A stretch of 64,000 bases of DNA from Chryseobacterium indologenes (GCF_002025665.1 NZ_CP018786.1:2480001-2544000); one strand, 5' to 3'. Counted from the first letter of the stretch, positions 36,466 through 45,523 are shown. The notes: generated by a model from the letters alone, not told the origin. Program-made: numbers and translations.

Positions 36466-38142
36466 ATGAACAATGATAAAGAAAACCTTTCACCGGTAGA
36501 AAGGATTAAAACCAGCAGTAACGGGCTCAGAGGATCTTTAAAAGAGAGCCTTGCTGATAATTTTACCGGAGCCATAAGGGAAGATGATCAGACTCTGATC
36601 AAATTTCATGGAATGTACCAACAGGACGACAGAGACCGAAGGGAAGAGCGTGTCTCTAAAAAACTGGAATGGCTATATTCTTATATGATCAGATTAAGAC
36701 TTCCCGGTGGCTTTTTAACTCCGGAACAATGGATAGGACTGCATGAAACAGCAGAAGATCATTCTACGGGAACCATTAAAGTAACAACAAGACAAACCAT
36801 TCAGCTGCATGGTATTTTAAAATCTCATTTAAGACCTACCATTCAGAGCTTCAATCTTCAGCATCTGGATTCTATTGCCGCTTGTGGAGACGTCAACAGA
36901 AATGTAACGTGTACAGCTAACCCTTCGGAATCTCCTTTACAGCAGGAAGCTTACGAACTGGCAGGAAAAATCAGTGAAATGTGTCTTCCAAAAACCAAAT
37001 CTTATTATGATATCTGGATTGATGATGAACTTCTGGTAGACCGAAAAGCAGAAGAAGATCCTCTGTATCAGGACAGATATCTTCCCAGAAAGCTGAAAAT
37101 AGGGATAGCTGTTCCACCTAATAACGATGTGGATGTATTCATCAATGATATTGCCTTAATTGCTATTATCGAAAATGATAAAATTGTTGGCTACAACATT
37201 GCTGCCGGAGGAGGACTTGGTGCCACTCATGGAAACGAAGCAACCTATGCACGTCTTGCCTCCATTCTTGGGTTTGTAGATACGGAAGAAAAAGTTTTGA
37301 AGGCTGTCTACGAAATCATTACGGTACAAAGAGACTTCGGAAACAGAAGCGACCGGAAATTATCAAGGTTAAAATATACGATTGATAAATTGGGTATCGA
37401 CCAGTACAGAGCGGAAGTAGAAAAAAGAACAGGTTTCAGTTTTGAACCCGCCAGAGAATTTAAGTTTGAACAGCGAAAAGACCGCTATGGCTGGATTCAA
37501 AATCATGAAGGAAAATGGTTTTATACTGTATTTGTAGAGCATGGAAGAATCCTTAATACAACAGAATATCCTTTAAAATCAGGATTATTAAAAATCGCAC
37601 AAACTGGTAAAGCCAATTTCCGTTTTACCTGTAACCAGAACCTTATTCTGGCTGATATTGATGATAAAGATAAAGGTGACATTGAAAATATTTTAAAAGA
37701 ACACGGAATTTCAGAGTATACAAACGGAGCCAGTGCATTACGTAAAAACTCTGTTGCCTGTGTTGCCCTGAATACCTGTTCACTGGCTTTGGCTGAAGCA
37801 CAGCGTTATCTGCCTTCACTGGTAACTAAAATAGAACCTATCCTTGAAAAATATGGTCTGCGGGAAGAAGATATTACCATTCGTATGACCGGATGTCCTA
37901 ATGGCTGCGGGAGATCTCCCAATGCTGAAATCGGATTTGTGGGTACAGCTTATGGAAAATATAACCTTCACATCGGAGGAGACCGTCTGGGAATGAGATT
38001 GAATACAAAATTTAAAGAAAATATTGGCGAAGAAGAAATTCTTACAACGCTGGATGAGCTTTTCGGAATTTATGTACAGAAAAGACTTGCAGAAGAAACA
38101 TTTGGTGATTTTTCATACCGTTATTTACATACCTTAAATTAA
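36466..38142 (+). CDS. cysI: Sulfite reductase [NADPH] haemoprotein (beta) component
   Basis: A 558-residue sirohaem protein. The [4Fe-4S]/sirohaem cysteines are Cys432 and Cys438 (CVALNTC) and Cys477 and Cys481 (GCPNGC). The family signature TGCPNGCGRS is intact. With CysJ it reduces sulfite to sulfide by six electrons. A tiny Cys-ending ORF begins 4 nt after its stop. Confidence 0.96.
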   Translation: MNNDKENLSPVERIKTSSNGLRGSLKESLADNFTGAIREDDQTLIKFHGMYQQDDRDRREERVSKKLEWLYSYMIRLRLPGGFLTPEQWIGLHETAEDHSTGTIKVTTRQTIQLHGILKSHLRPTIQSFNLQHLDSIAACGDVNRNVTCTANPSESPLQQEAYELAGKISEMCLPKTKSYYDIWIDDELLVDRKAEEDPLYQDRYLPRKLKIGIAVPPNNDVDVFINDIALIAIIENDKIVGYNIAAGGGLGATHGNEATYARLASILGFVDTEEKVLKAVYEIITVQRDFGNRSDRKLSRLKYTIDKLGIDQYRAEVEKRTGFSFEPAREFKFEQRKDRYGWIQNHEGKWFYTVFVEHGRILNTTEYPLKSGLLKIAQTGKANFRFTCNQNLILADIDDKDKGDIENILKEHGISEYTNGASALRKNSVACVALNTCSLALAEAQRYLPSLVTKIEPILEKYGLREEDITIRMTGCPNGCGRSPNAEIGFVGTAYGKYNLHIGGDRLGMRLNTKFKENIGEEEILTTLDELFGIYVQKRLAEETFGDFSYRYLHTLN

Positions 38143-38146
38143 TTAT

Positions 38147-38230
38147 ATGGCTAATTTTCATTATGATCTGAAAAAAAACAAAAAAACTAAACCTCTTCAT
38201 TTAGGCGGACGAATGTGTATGTGTTGTTGA
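38147..38230 (+). CDS. 27-residue Cys-terminal small ORF (candidate cysteine-sensing leader peptide)
   Basis: This is ATG-initiated 4 nt after the cysI stop and encodes 27 residues: a basic middle (DLKKNKKTK), then LHLGGR and the end MCMCC immediately before TGA. Three of the last four codons are TGT. It is too short for usual annotation cut-offs. Its place between cysI and the TonB receptor/siroheme-TSUP genes, and the cysteine run next to the stop, resemble cysteine-responsive attenuator peptides known in actinobacteria. A small metal- or Fe-S-handling peptide is the main alternative. No family is recognised. Translation is not proven. Confidence 0.5.
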   Translation: MANFHYDLKKNKKTKPLHLGGRMCMCC

Positions 38231-38275
38231 TTCTCAAAATAACAATACAATCAAAGCTGTTTCAACTTTTCAATC

Positions 38276-38466
38276 CAACCACAAAAGTCACAAAAGTTTT
38301 TAAACACTTAAGTTTTTTAAGAGCCTAACTTTGTGCATAATAAGAACACCTAAGTTTTGTGAAAATCTTTGATTTTCATCTAATGTGAGCTTTCTACGGT
38401 ATCATTTTAAACTTACTAAGTGAACTAAAGTGTTTTAACATGAAAACTTTTGTGCCTTTTGTGGTC
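38276..38466. repeat. Large imperfect inverted repeat upstream of the TonB receptor
   Basis: The left arm 38276-38313 (inverted copy of the 28492 repeat) faces a degenerate right arm 38417-38466 of the same family. A small hairpin GAAAATC-TTT-GATTTTC (38361-38377) lies between them. The whole 295-nt gap 38231-38525 contains no other gene; this region separates the 27-codon ORF from the receptor gene. Confidence 0.6.
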
Positions 38467-38525
38467 AAAAACAATCAATGTAAAAGTTCAGACAGCTTCA
38501 TTCTCAACCTAAAAATGAAGCAAAA

Positions 38526-41402
38526 ATGAAAAACAAAAAACAGGGAAATTTTCTACCAAAAGCAGGTATTATTGCATTCACATTTCTATTCTTTAATTTT
38601 GCAGAAGCACAGCAGCAGCTTATAGAGCTTAGCGGAAGCATCAAAAATACAGATACACGAAAAGGTCTTGACTCCGTAAAAGTACAGATCGAAAATACAC
38701 AGGATAACGCATTCACGGATCAGTTGGGTAATTTCAAAATCAGAACAAGAGTCACCATTCCATTCAGAGTGGTTATTCAGAAAGATGGCTTCACCAGCCA
38801 GACTGTTGAAATTCTTTCTCCCTCCAACAAAATAACGATAGGGCTGAACCCTCAGAATACCATCATTGATGATGTCGTAATCTCAGCTTCCAGAGTTCCT
38901 GAAAAAATATTAAGATCACCGATTGCCATTGAAAAAATTGATATTAAAACCATCAGGGAAAGTCCGGCAGCTTCGTTCTATGAAACATTGGAAAATGTAA
39001 AAGGACTGCAGCTTTTAACCTCAAGTCTTACCTTAAAAATACCTAATTCAAGAGGTTTTAACTCACCCAATAATTTTCGTTTTATGCAGCTGGTAGACGG
39101 AGTAGATGTACAGTCGGCAACGTTGGGAGTACCACTGGGAAATGCCATAGGGCCAACAGAACTCGACATCCAGTCTATGGAAGTGACTCCGGGAGCAGCT
39201 TCAGCATTATATGGAATGAATGCCATTAACGGACTGGCAAGTTTACAAACCAAAGATCCGTTTACCTCTGAAGGAATAAGTGTTTATTTCCGTGGTGGAG
39301 TGAATCATGTAGACAATGCTAACCATAAAATAAGTTCTCTGGGAGAAAGTGCTATCCGTTTTGCAAAGGTGATTAATAAAAACTTTGCTGTTAAAGTCAA
39401 TGCCTCTTATTTCAGTGGAACCGACTGGATTTCGAACAACCTGACAGATCAGAACTCAGGAGCATTGGTCACAGCCAATCCTAATTTTGCTCTTGCTAAT
39501 AATCCGGCAGAAGACCTTTGGAATAAATATGGCGATGAAAGAAACAACCGTGTTGCTGTAAAAGTAGATTACAACGGAAAGCCCACCACATTTAATGTTT
39601 CGAGGACGGGATATCTTGAAAAAGATCTTGTAAGCCCGGATGTAAAAAATATCAAGTTCGATGCAGGATTATACTACCGTTTCGGTGATCAGTGGAGAAC
39701 ATCTTATGTATACCGTTATGGCTTGCTGGACGGAACTTTCCAGAGAGGAAATAAAATCCGTTTGCAGAATGCTACGGTTCAGAACCATAAAATAGAACTC
39801 ACAGGAAAAGAACTGACCTTCAGAGCTTATGTATCCATAGAAAATACAGGAGATTCTTATAATCTGAAACCTTTGGCAGATAATCTTGATCTGACCAACC
39901 TTTCCAATACCAATTGGAAAAATATATTTCAAACGACTCTCCAGAATAGCCTGAATTCAGGGATTAATCTTAATGATGCATTTATCCTGGCTCGGCAGCA
40001 AGCAGATAAAAACAGAGTTGTTCCGGGAACGGCAGCCTTTGAACAGTTAAAAAATACCATTATCGGAATCAATAACTGGGATTCAGCCAATGGAGGAGTA
40101 GCAGGTGCTCCGGCAACGGGTGGCGCTAAACTGGAACAGAAATCCCGCTTTTATCAAGGAGAACTGACCTATGATTTCAGCAGATTTGTAAAGATATTCA
40201 ACCTTCTTGCGGGTGTAGATTACCGTTTGTACAGTATTACTCCGGATGGCAATAATTTTGTTGATTTTAACCGTCCTGTCAATGAAAGAAATATTCCTTT
40301 AGACAACGGTACTTTTGGAAAAGATGTTATTTATAAGAAATATGGAGCTTTTGCTCAGATTACCAGGCTTTTCTTTAATGATAAAATAAAAGTTAACGCT
40401 GCTTTACGAATTGACAGGAATCCCGAATTTGAAGCCAAACTTAACCCTAGAATAAGTGTCGTTTATTCTCCGGTGAAAGAACATAATTTCAGAGCATCTT
40501 TCCAGAATGGATATCGTTTTCCTTCGTTATTTGAAGCACTTTCATTCGTGAATAATGGAAATGTAAGAAGAGTGGGAGGCCTTTCGAAAGTGAATGACGG
40601 ACTGGGATATCTGGAAAACTCCTATACCCTGGCTTCCATTGACAAATTTACCTCAGCAGTGAATGCAGATGTAGATGCCGGAAAAACTCAGGCTCAGGCC
40701 GCTCAGGATAATAAACAGCTTTTAACTGTAGCTAATCTGCAGAAATTACAGCCGGAAAAAATCAATTCATTTGAAGTAGGGTACAAGTCTACTTTCTTCA
40801 ATAACAAGCTGGTGCTGGATTGGGATTTTTATTACAATATTTACGAACGATTCCTTGGTCAGGTAGAAGTAGCCGTCCCAAAAAACAGTCAGGTAGGGAG
40901 CAATGCTGCTGTACTTGCTATGCTTGACCGAAGTAAACAGGACAGATACAGAGTTTATACCAACAGCAATAATACCTACAAAAGCTATGGAACCTCTTTA
41001 GGAATTCGTTATAATATTACCGGAAATTATAATGTGAATACCAATGTTTCTTATAATGATCTTGCCTCCAACAATACATCAGATCTGTTTATTACGGCTT
41101 TCAACACTCCGAAATGGATGGTGAATGTAAGTATCGGAAACCGAGAAATTGTCAAAAATATAGGATTTACCCTTGTTGCAAGATGGCAGAGTGGTTTTAT
41201 GTGGGAAAGTCCTTTAGCATCAGGAGCAATTCCGGCTTATTATACCATTGATGCTCAGGCTACATGGAAGATCCCTGAAATCCGTGCGAATGTAAAAATT
41301 GGAGCAACCAATCTTCTGAACCGTCGTTATTTCCAGTATGCAGCAGGTCCTGAAATCGGAGGACTGTACTATCTCGCTTTTACTTATGATTTAAAACTGT
41401 AA
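38526..41402 (+). CDS. TonB-dependent receptor in sulfur-assimilation cluster
   Basis: A 958-residue outer-membrane receptor: signal peptide ending NFAEAQ, a carboxypeptidase-regulatory-like domain (about 32-105), a plug (about 115-235; IVISASRVPEKILRSPIAIEKI, MEVTPGAASALYGMNAINGL) and a 22-stranded-type barrel with the terminal aromatic-containing strand (LAFTYDLKL). The fused siroheme/TSUP gene follows after 5 nt, so both are sulfur-cluster members. The ligand may be an organosulfur compound or a metal complex needed for sirohaem/Fe-S enzymes; this is inference from position. Confidence 0.88.
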   Translation: MKNKKQGNFLPKAGIIAFTFLFFNFAEAQQQLIELSGSIKNTDTRKGLDSVKVQIENTQDNAFTDQLGNFKIRTRVTIPFRVVIQKDGFTSQTVEILSPSNKITIGLNPQNTIIDDVVISASRVPEKILRSPIAIEKIDIKTIRESPAASFYETLENVKGLQLLTSSLTLKIPNSRGFNSPNNFRFMQLVDGVDVQSATLGVPLGNAIGPTELDIQSMEVTPGAASALYGMNAINGLASLQTKDPFTSEGISVYFRGGVNHVDNANHKISSLGESAIRFAKVINKNFAVKVNASYFSGTDWISNNLTDQNSGALVTANPNFALANNPAEDLWNKYGDERNNRVAVKVDYNGKPTTFNVSRTGYLEKDLVSPDVKNIKFDAGLYYRFGDQWRTSYVYRYGLLDGTFQRGNKIRLQNATVQNHKIELTGKELTFRAYVSIENTGDSYNLKPLADNLDLTNLSNTNWKNIFQTTLQNSLNSGINLNDAFILARQQADKNRVVPGTAAFEQLKNTIIGINNWDSANGGVAGAPATGGAKLEQKSRFYQGELTYDFSRFVKIFNLLAGVDYRLYSITPDGNNFVDFNRPVNERNIPLDNGTFGKDVIYKKYGAFAQITRLFFNDKIKVNAALRIDRNPEFEAKLNPRISVVYSPVKEHNFRASFQNGYRFPSLFEALSFVNNGNVRRVGGLSKVNDGLGYLENSYTLASIDKFTSAVNADVDAGKTQAQAAQDNKQLLTVANLQKLQPEKINSFEVGYKSTFFNNKLVLDWDFYYNIYERFLGQVEVAVPKNSQVGSNAAVLAMLDRSKQDRYRVYTNSNNTYKSYGTSLGIRYNITGNYNVNTNVSYNDLASNNTSDLFITAFNTPKWMVNVSIGNREIVKNIGFTLVARWQSGFMWESPLASGAIPAYYTIDAQATWKIPEIRANVKIGATNLLNRRYFQYAAGPEIGGLYYLAFTYDLKL

Positions 41403-41407
41403 TCAGC

Positions 41408-42925
41408 ATGAGCAATTCTTTATATCCCATATTTTTAAAACTTGAAACCCTTTCACTGCTGATCATTGGTGGTGGAAAGGTTGCTCTCGAAAAACTGGAA
41501 TCCGTACTGGGCAATTCACCGGAAACTTCCATCAAACTGGTAGCAAAAGAGATTATTCCTGAAGTAAGAACCTTACAAAATAAATATTCCAATATAGTAC
41601 TGCACGAAAGGTCATACCATGATCATGATTTTAATGATATGGATATTGCAATTATTGCGGTAAATGATATTGTACTGGCAGGGGAGATCAGGGAAACAGC
41701 GCAGAAAAAAAATGTACTGGTCAATATTGCCGACAAGCCTGATCTATGTGATTTTTATTTAGGTTCCATTGTCAAAAAAGGAAGCCTTAAAATTGCCATT
41801 TCAACCAATGGAAAATCTCCGACCATCGCTAAAAGATTAAGAGAAACCTTTACAGAGGTCATCCCTGATGAAATGAATCATGTATTAGACAATATGCAGG
41901 ATATCCGTAACAAGCTGACGGGAGATTTTAATTACAAGGTGAAAGAACTCAATAAGATCACTACAGAATATCTATCGGACGGAAAAGTTTCTTCGAAACC
42001 GGATATGGAAATTGAAAAACTGATCAATATTACCAAAACGGCGCAGAGAAAAGCCAATATTTATCTTGCCATCATAGGTGTTTTATTGCTTTTCGGATTA
42101 TTTGGACTTGTGGTGTATCAGTTCAACCTTTCGGGGAATATTCAGTATTTCTTGAATAAAGATGGTCATATTTTTTACTGGATGCTGTTTGCAGGATTTA
42201 TGGCAGAGATTGTTGCCGGATCCATGGGAATGGGATATGGCGTAATATGTACTACAATCCTTTTACTCCTGAATGTTCCGCCACCCGTTGTAAGTGCAAG
42301 CATTCATTCTGCAGAGTCATTTACCACTGCAGCCGGAAGTTTCAGCCATTATAAACTGGGAAATGTTAATAAGAAAATGGTATGGGTTTTATTCCCGCTG
42401 GCAATTGTAGGTTCTGTTATCGGAGCATTAACGCTTTCTCATTATGGGGAACATTATGCTCATATTGTAAAGCCAATTATCGCCTGCTATACCTTGTATC
42501 TTGGAGTAAACATTTTAAGAAATGCATTCAAAGATAAAAAACCAGGGCAAGCAAAGCCTAAACGCAGAACCAATCTCAGAGTATTAGGATTGGTAGGTGG
42601 TTTTATTGATTCTTTTGCAGGTGGTGGCTGGGGACCATTGGTGACCGGAACATTGATCAAAGAGGGAAGAATTCCCCGTTATGTAGTAGGAAGTTCCACC
42701 GTTGCCAAGTTTTTACTGACCATTACGAGTGCCATTACCTTCATCTTTACCATTGGTATTCATCACTGGAATATTGTGTTGGGGCTTTTGCTGGGTGGTG
42801 TTTTTACCGCTCCTTTTTCTGCCATGCTTACCTCAAAACTGCCAACAAAGAAAATGTTTGTCGTGGTAGGAATGGTAGTTATTGCCATGAGCCTTATTAC
42901 CATAACAAAATCAATCTTATCATAA
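41408..42925 (+). CDS. Fusion of Met8/CysG-like siroheme-synthase domain with TSUP (TauE/SafE) transporter
   Basis: A 505-residue two-domain protein. Residues 1 to about 205 are a precorrin-2 dehydrogenase-type NAD domain (LLIIGGGKVALEKLE; VNIADKPDLCDFYLGSIVKKG with Asp109; ISTNGKSP). From about residue 218 there are roughly eight membrane helices of the TSUP family, with repeated motifs MAEIVAGSMGMGYGV and FIDSFAGGGWGP. The first half should complete sirohaem synthesis after CobA; the second half probably exports sulfite or another sulfur anion. Co-location after sulfite reductase supports both roles. Confidence 0.9.
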   Translation: MSNSLYPIFLKLETLSLLIIGGGKVALEKLESVLGNSPETSIKLVAKEIIPEVRTLQNKYSNIVLHERSYHDHDFNDMDIAIIAVNDIVLAGEIRETAQKKNVLVNIADKPDLCDFYLGSIVKKGSLKIAISTNGKSPTIAKRLRETFTEVIPDEMNHVLDNMQDIRNKLTGDFNYKVKELNKITTEYLSDGKVSSKPDMEIEKLINITKTAQRKANIYLAIIGVLLLFGLFGLVVYQFNLSGNIQYFLNKDGHIFYWMLFAGFMAEIVAGSMGMGYGVICTTILLLLNVPPPVVSASIHSAESFTTAAGSFSHYKLGNVNKKMVWVLFPLAIVGSVIGALTLSHYGEHYAHIVKPIIACYTLYLGVNILRNAFKDKKPGQAKPKRRTNLRVLGLVGGFIDSFAGGGWGPLVTGTLIKEGRIPRYVVGSSTVAKFLLTITSAITFIFTIGIHHWNIVLGLLLGGVFTAPFSAMLTSKLPTKKMFVVVGMVVIAMSLITITKSILS

Positions 42926-43350
42926 AAGAAGTATGCTATTTAAACGCAAAGATTTTAATGTTTTACTTTATCTTGAGGAATCACAGGGGAAAAATCAATG
43001 ATACAGTCTATATGGTATTATCATTACTCATTTTTAGTAAAAATCTGAAACCATTAAATCTTTGCGTTTTTTTATTTTTTTTGAATGCTTTTATTTGGGA
43101 AACGCAAAGGTGCAAAATGATATTAAAAAAGCTTCTGTAAGGCGCAAGGATTTTATCTTCGATAAAATTAAACACTGTATATTTTAAAACTTTCACAGAT
43201 GATTTAAAGTCAACAGATGTTGATGCAAAAATATGCTAATCACTTTACTCTATTATAAAAACACAATCATCACTTGCTGAAAATCTTCGATTTTATTGCG
43301 TCTTAAAATCATACATAAAATTTAGAAAAACCTTGCGATTTTTCAACAAA
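42926..43350. repeat. Intergenic region with multiple small inverted repeats
   Basis: There is no credible gene in this gap. AAACGCAAAGATTTTAATG (42941 onward) is inverted at about 43052-43070 (CATTAAATCTTTGCGTTT). Related fragments follow (AAACGCAAAGGTGC, GGCGCAAGGATTTTATC), and AAAATC-TTC-GATTTT occurs near 43279-43293. These look like decayed short dispersed repeats rather than an RNA gene. Confidence 0.5.
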
Positions 43351-43377
43351 AAACAGCTCCCAAAAAGAGAGCTGTTT
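43351..43377 (-). terminator. Terminator for the minus-strand DoxX gene
   Basis: A perfect 9-bp stem (43351-43359 with 43369-43377), with an A tract on the plus strand that gives a U tract in the minus-strand transcript, 7 nt after the DoxX stop. Confidence 0.75.
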
Positions 43378-43384
43378 ATAATTA

Positions 43385-43879
43385 TTAGCTGTTTCCAGAT
43401 TTTGTTTTTCTGAGACGATCAATTCCAAATCCTGTACACCCCTGAAATAAAAACAGAAGCAAAAACAGGAGATATAACACTTGAGGCAAGTATAGAAAAT
43501 AACCCAGCCATGTAAAAGGATCCATTTTATACACTCCGGTTTCGGGTTTGATAGGAATAAGTTCCTTAGGAATTGTCCCCAGATCATGGGTAAATAAAGC
43601 GACAAGTATAATAATGATTAAAAATACTGAACTTATTCTCGTCCAAAAGCCCAGCATTAAAAACAAACCAAAGATACATTCACAAAATGCAGCGAAATTG
43701 GCCGTAAACTGAGGAAAAGGAAATCCTATAGTACTGATGGTATTGAACATATATCCCTGGAAAACAGGATGGAAAAGTTTGTTAAAGCCTGCTACAAAAA
43801 AGAATAACCCAATTAATATTCTGCATATTATATAGATGGTATTCGTGTTTTTTTCGAGGTTTGATACTATTGTTTTCAT
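43385..43879 (-). CDS. DoxX/MauE-family membrane protein
   Basis: A 164-residue protein with four hydrophobic helices and the family pattern IICRILIGLFFFVAGFNKLFHP, FCECIFGLFLMLGFWTRISS and a final LLFLLLFLFQGCTGFGIDRLRK. DoxX-type proteins are linked to quinone or thiol redox at the membrane; no specific role can be given. It ends at a terminator and follows a hypothetical gene on the same strand by 146 nt. Confidence 0.75.
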   Translation of the reverse strand: MKTIVSNLEKNTNTIYIICRILIGLFFFVAGFNKLFHPVFQGYMFNTISTIGFPFPQFTANFAAFCECIFGLFLMLGFWTRISSVFLIIIILVALFTHDLGTIPKELIPIKPETGVYKMDPFTWLGYFLYLPQVLYLLFLLLFLFQGCTGFGIDRLRKTKSGNS

Positions 43880-44025
43880 TATTTTTTTAATTCATTTTTT
43901 GATTACATCACCGTGACAAAGCCATGAACAGCAGCTGGTCATGTAATTCTGATTTAGATAATAGGATAGGGTATGGAAAAAAAATATTCCATAGCTGAAA
44001 ATGTTATTTTACCAATAACTGAAAA

Positions 44026-44406
44026 TTACATTTTTATTTTGGGCGGAATCCAAATAGAATTAAAAAAAGAAGAATAGGGTGGATCATCGTATAAAAAGAA
44101 GCCTTTGCTTATTTCCGGATCCATAAATTTTTCAAATCCAAAGGAAGGAAAAGAGGTGGTAAAAAAGAGAGAAGAATTAGAGCAATAGTTATTATTGCAT
44201 TTTATCGGAGTCTTGTTATTTTCTTCAAGAAAATTCTTATTACATTTTTTCTGAGGACTTTCTTCGGAATTGGAATTACTTGTGATTTCTATGGTAGAAA
44301 AGGTTGTGTTTTCTGTTTTTGGGATCAGAAAATGGACTAGTATTAAAAATATACTAACGATCTGTATACCATGTAATATTCCATTCTTTCCTGTCATAAA
44401 TCCCAT
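44026..44406 (-). CDS. Hypothetical single-TM secreted/anchored protein
   Basis: A 126-residue protein with one N-terminal hydrophobic segment (IVSIFLILVHFLI). A polar Ser/Asn/Lys-rich stretch with three cysteines follows, then an aromatic C-terminal region ending FNSIWIPPKIKM. I do not recognise the family. The start could be ATG 44406 or ATG 44397. The ORF is intact and has a signal-anchor, so I consider it likely real, but evidence is limited. Confidence 0.5.
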   Translation of the reverse strand: MGFMTGKNGILHGIQIVSIFLILVHFLIPKTENTTFSTIEITSNSNSEESPQKKCNKNFLEENNKTPIKCNNNYCSNSSLFFTTSFPSFGFEKFMDPEISKGFFLYDDPPYSSFFNSIWIPPKIKM

Positions 44407-44478
44407 GCAATTCAGACAAATATAATAAAATATTTATACTTGCTTTTTAATTAGCGCACATTATAATGTCAAAAAGCT

Positions 44479-45387
44479 CTAATTAAAGCTCTTTCTGAAT
44501 TCTAAAGGAGAAACAGCGGTCTGATTTTTAAACAAACGATGAAAAGACTGTGGATGCTCAAATCCCAGATTGTAAGCAATCTCAGAAACAGACATTGTAG
44601 TGGTAGACAACATCTCTTTTGCCTTTTCAATCACTCTGTTCTGAATATGCTGCTGCGTTGTCTGTCCTGTATGAACCCTCAGCATGTCACTTAGATAATT
44701 GGGACTTATATTCATCTGTCCTGCCATAAACTGTACGGTGGGAATCCCATTGATCAGCAGTTTTTCATTTTTGAAATAATCATCCAGTAAATTTTCAAGC
44801 TGAGTCAAAAGATCATGATTTACTTTTTTTCGGGTTAAAAACTGACGGTTATAGAATCTGTCACAATATTTTAACAGCAAATCAATATTGGATACCAGTA
44901 AATCCTGGGTAAAACCATCCATATTGGCTTCAATCTCTCTGCTGATATTATCCATGATATCCGTTACAGATTTTTCTTCTTTTTCGGAAAGGTAGAGCGC
45001 TTCGTTGGCCGTATAAGAGAAGTAGCCATAATCTTTTATGACAGACGCTAACGGATATCCCTGCAGAAAATCAGGATGTATAACCAATACATTTCCTCTC
45101 ACTTCGGAAAGCAGAATATCTTCAAACTGCAATACCTGATGGGGAGCAATAAAATACATGATTCCATCCTCAAAATCATAATAATGCTGTCCATATTTAC
45201 ATCTTCCTGCACAATCCTTTTTAATGGAAACCACATAAAAATCTGTAGTCACGGCACTTAGTATCGTTTCCGGATCTATATTCACTTCATTAAAATCAAA
45301 CACGCTGATCAAAGGGTTGGAAGGCCTTTTCAATTTCAGATAGTTGTGTAATGCTGTGATAGAAGTTACTTTTTCAGGAGCTTTCAT
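44479..45387 (-). CDS. AraC-family transcriptional regulator
   Basis: A 302-residue regulator with an N-terminal ligand domain and a C-terminal AraC double HTH (about 200-300; VQFMAGQMNISPNYLSDMLRVHTGQT and SVSEIAYNLGFEHPQSFHRLFKNQTAVSPLEFRKS). The N-terminal half contains YYDFEDGIMYFIAPHQVLQFED, as seen in redox- or small-molecule-responsive relatives. It lies before an epimerase-like gene on the same strand, separated by the double-hairpin repeat. Confidence 0.87.
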   Translation of the reverse strand: MKAPEKVTSITALHNYLKLKRPSNPLISVFDFNEVNIDPETILSAVTTDFYVVSIKKDCAGRCKYGQHYYDFEDGIMYFIAPHQVLQFEDILLSEVRGNVLVIHPDFLQGYPLASVIKDYGYFSYTANEALYLSEKEEKSVTDIMDNISREIEANMDGFTQDLLVSNIDLLLKYCDRFYNRQFLTRKKVNHDLLTQLENLLDDYFKNEKLLINGIPTVQFMAGQMNISPNYLSDMLRVHTGQTTQQHIQNRVIEKAKEMLSTTTMSVSEIAYNLGFEHPQSFHRLFKNQTAVSPLEFRKSFN

Positions 45388-45415
45388 TTCCTTTTTTGTT
45401 TGAATTTATCCTTTA

Positions 45416-45471
45416 ACCACCCTGTCAAAAATTCTGTGAATTTTCGCTACCTCTCCAAAGGAGGGGAATAT
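45416..45471. repeat. Dispersed double-hairpin repeat, copy 2
   Basis: This is the second copy of the element at 11791-11847, in the same orientation. The second hairpin is conserved as CCTCTCC-AAA-GGAGGGG, with a C-to-T change that keeps pairing as G-U. The first hairpin carries one mismatch. Confidence 0.75.
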
Positions 45472-45523
45472 TTTCCCCTTCGGTTGTGGTATTGGTGTTT
45501 CTAAGTTACTTATTTTAACCGTA

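Noticed and set aside
42958..43140. 60-codon ORF after the TSUP gene
   Set aside because: Falls inside the inverted-repeat region and its sequence follows the repeat arms; no family resemblance.
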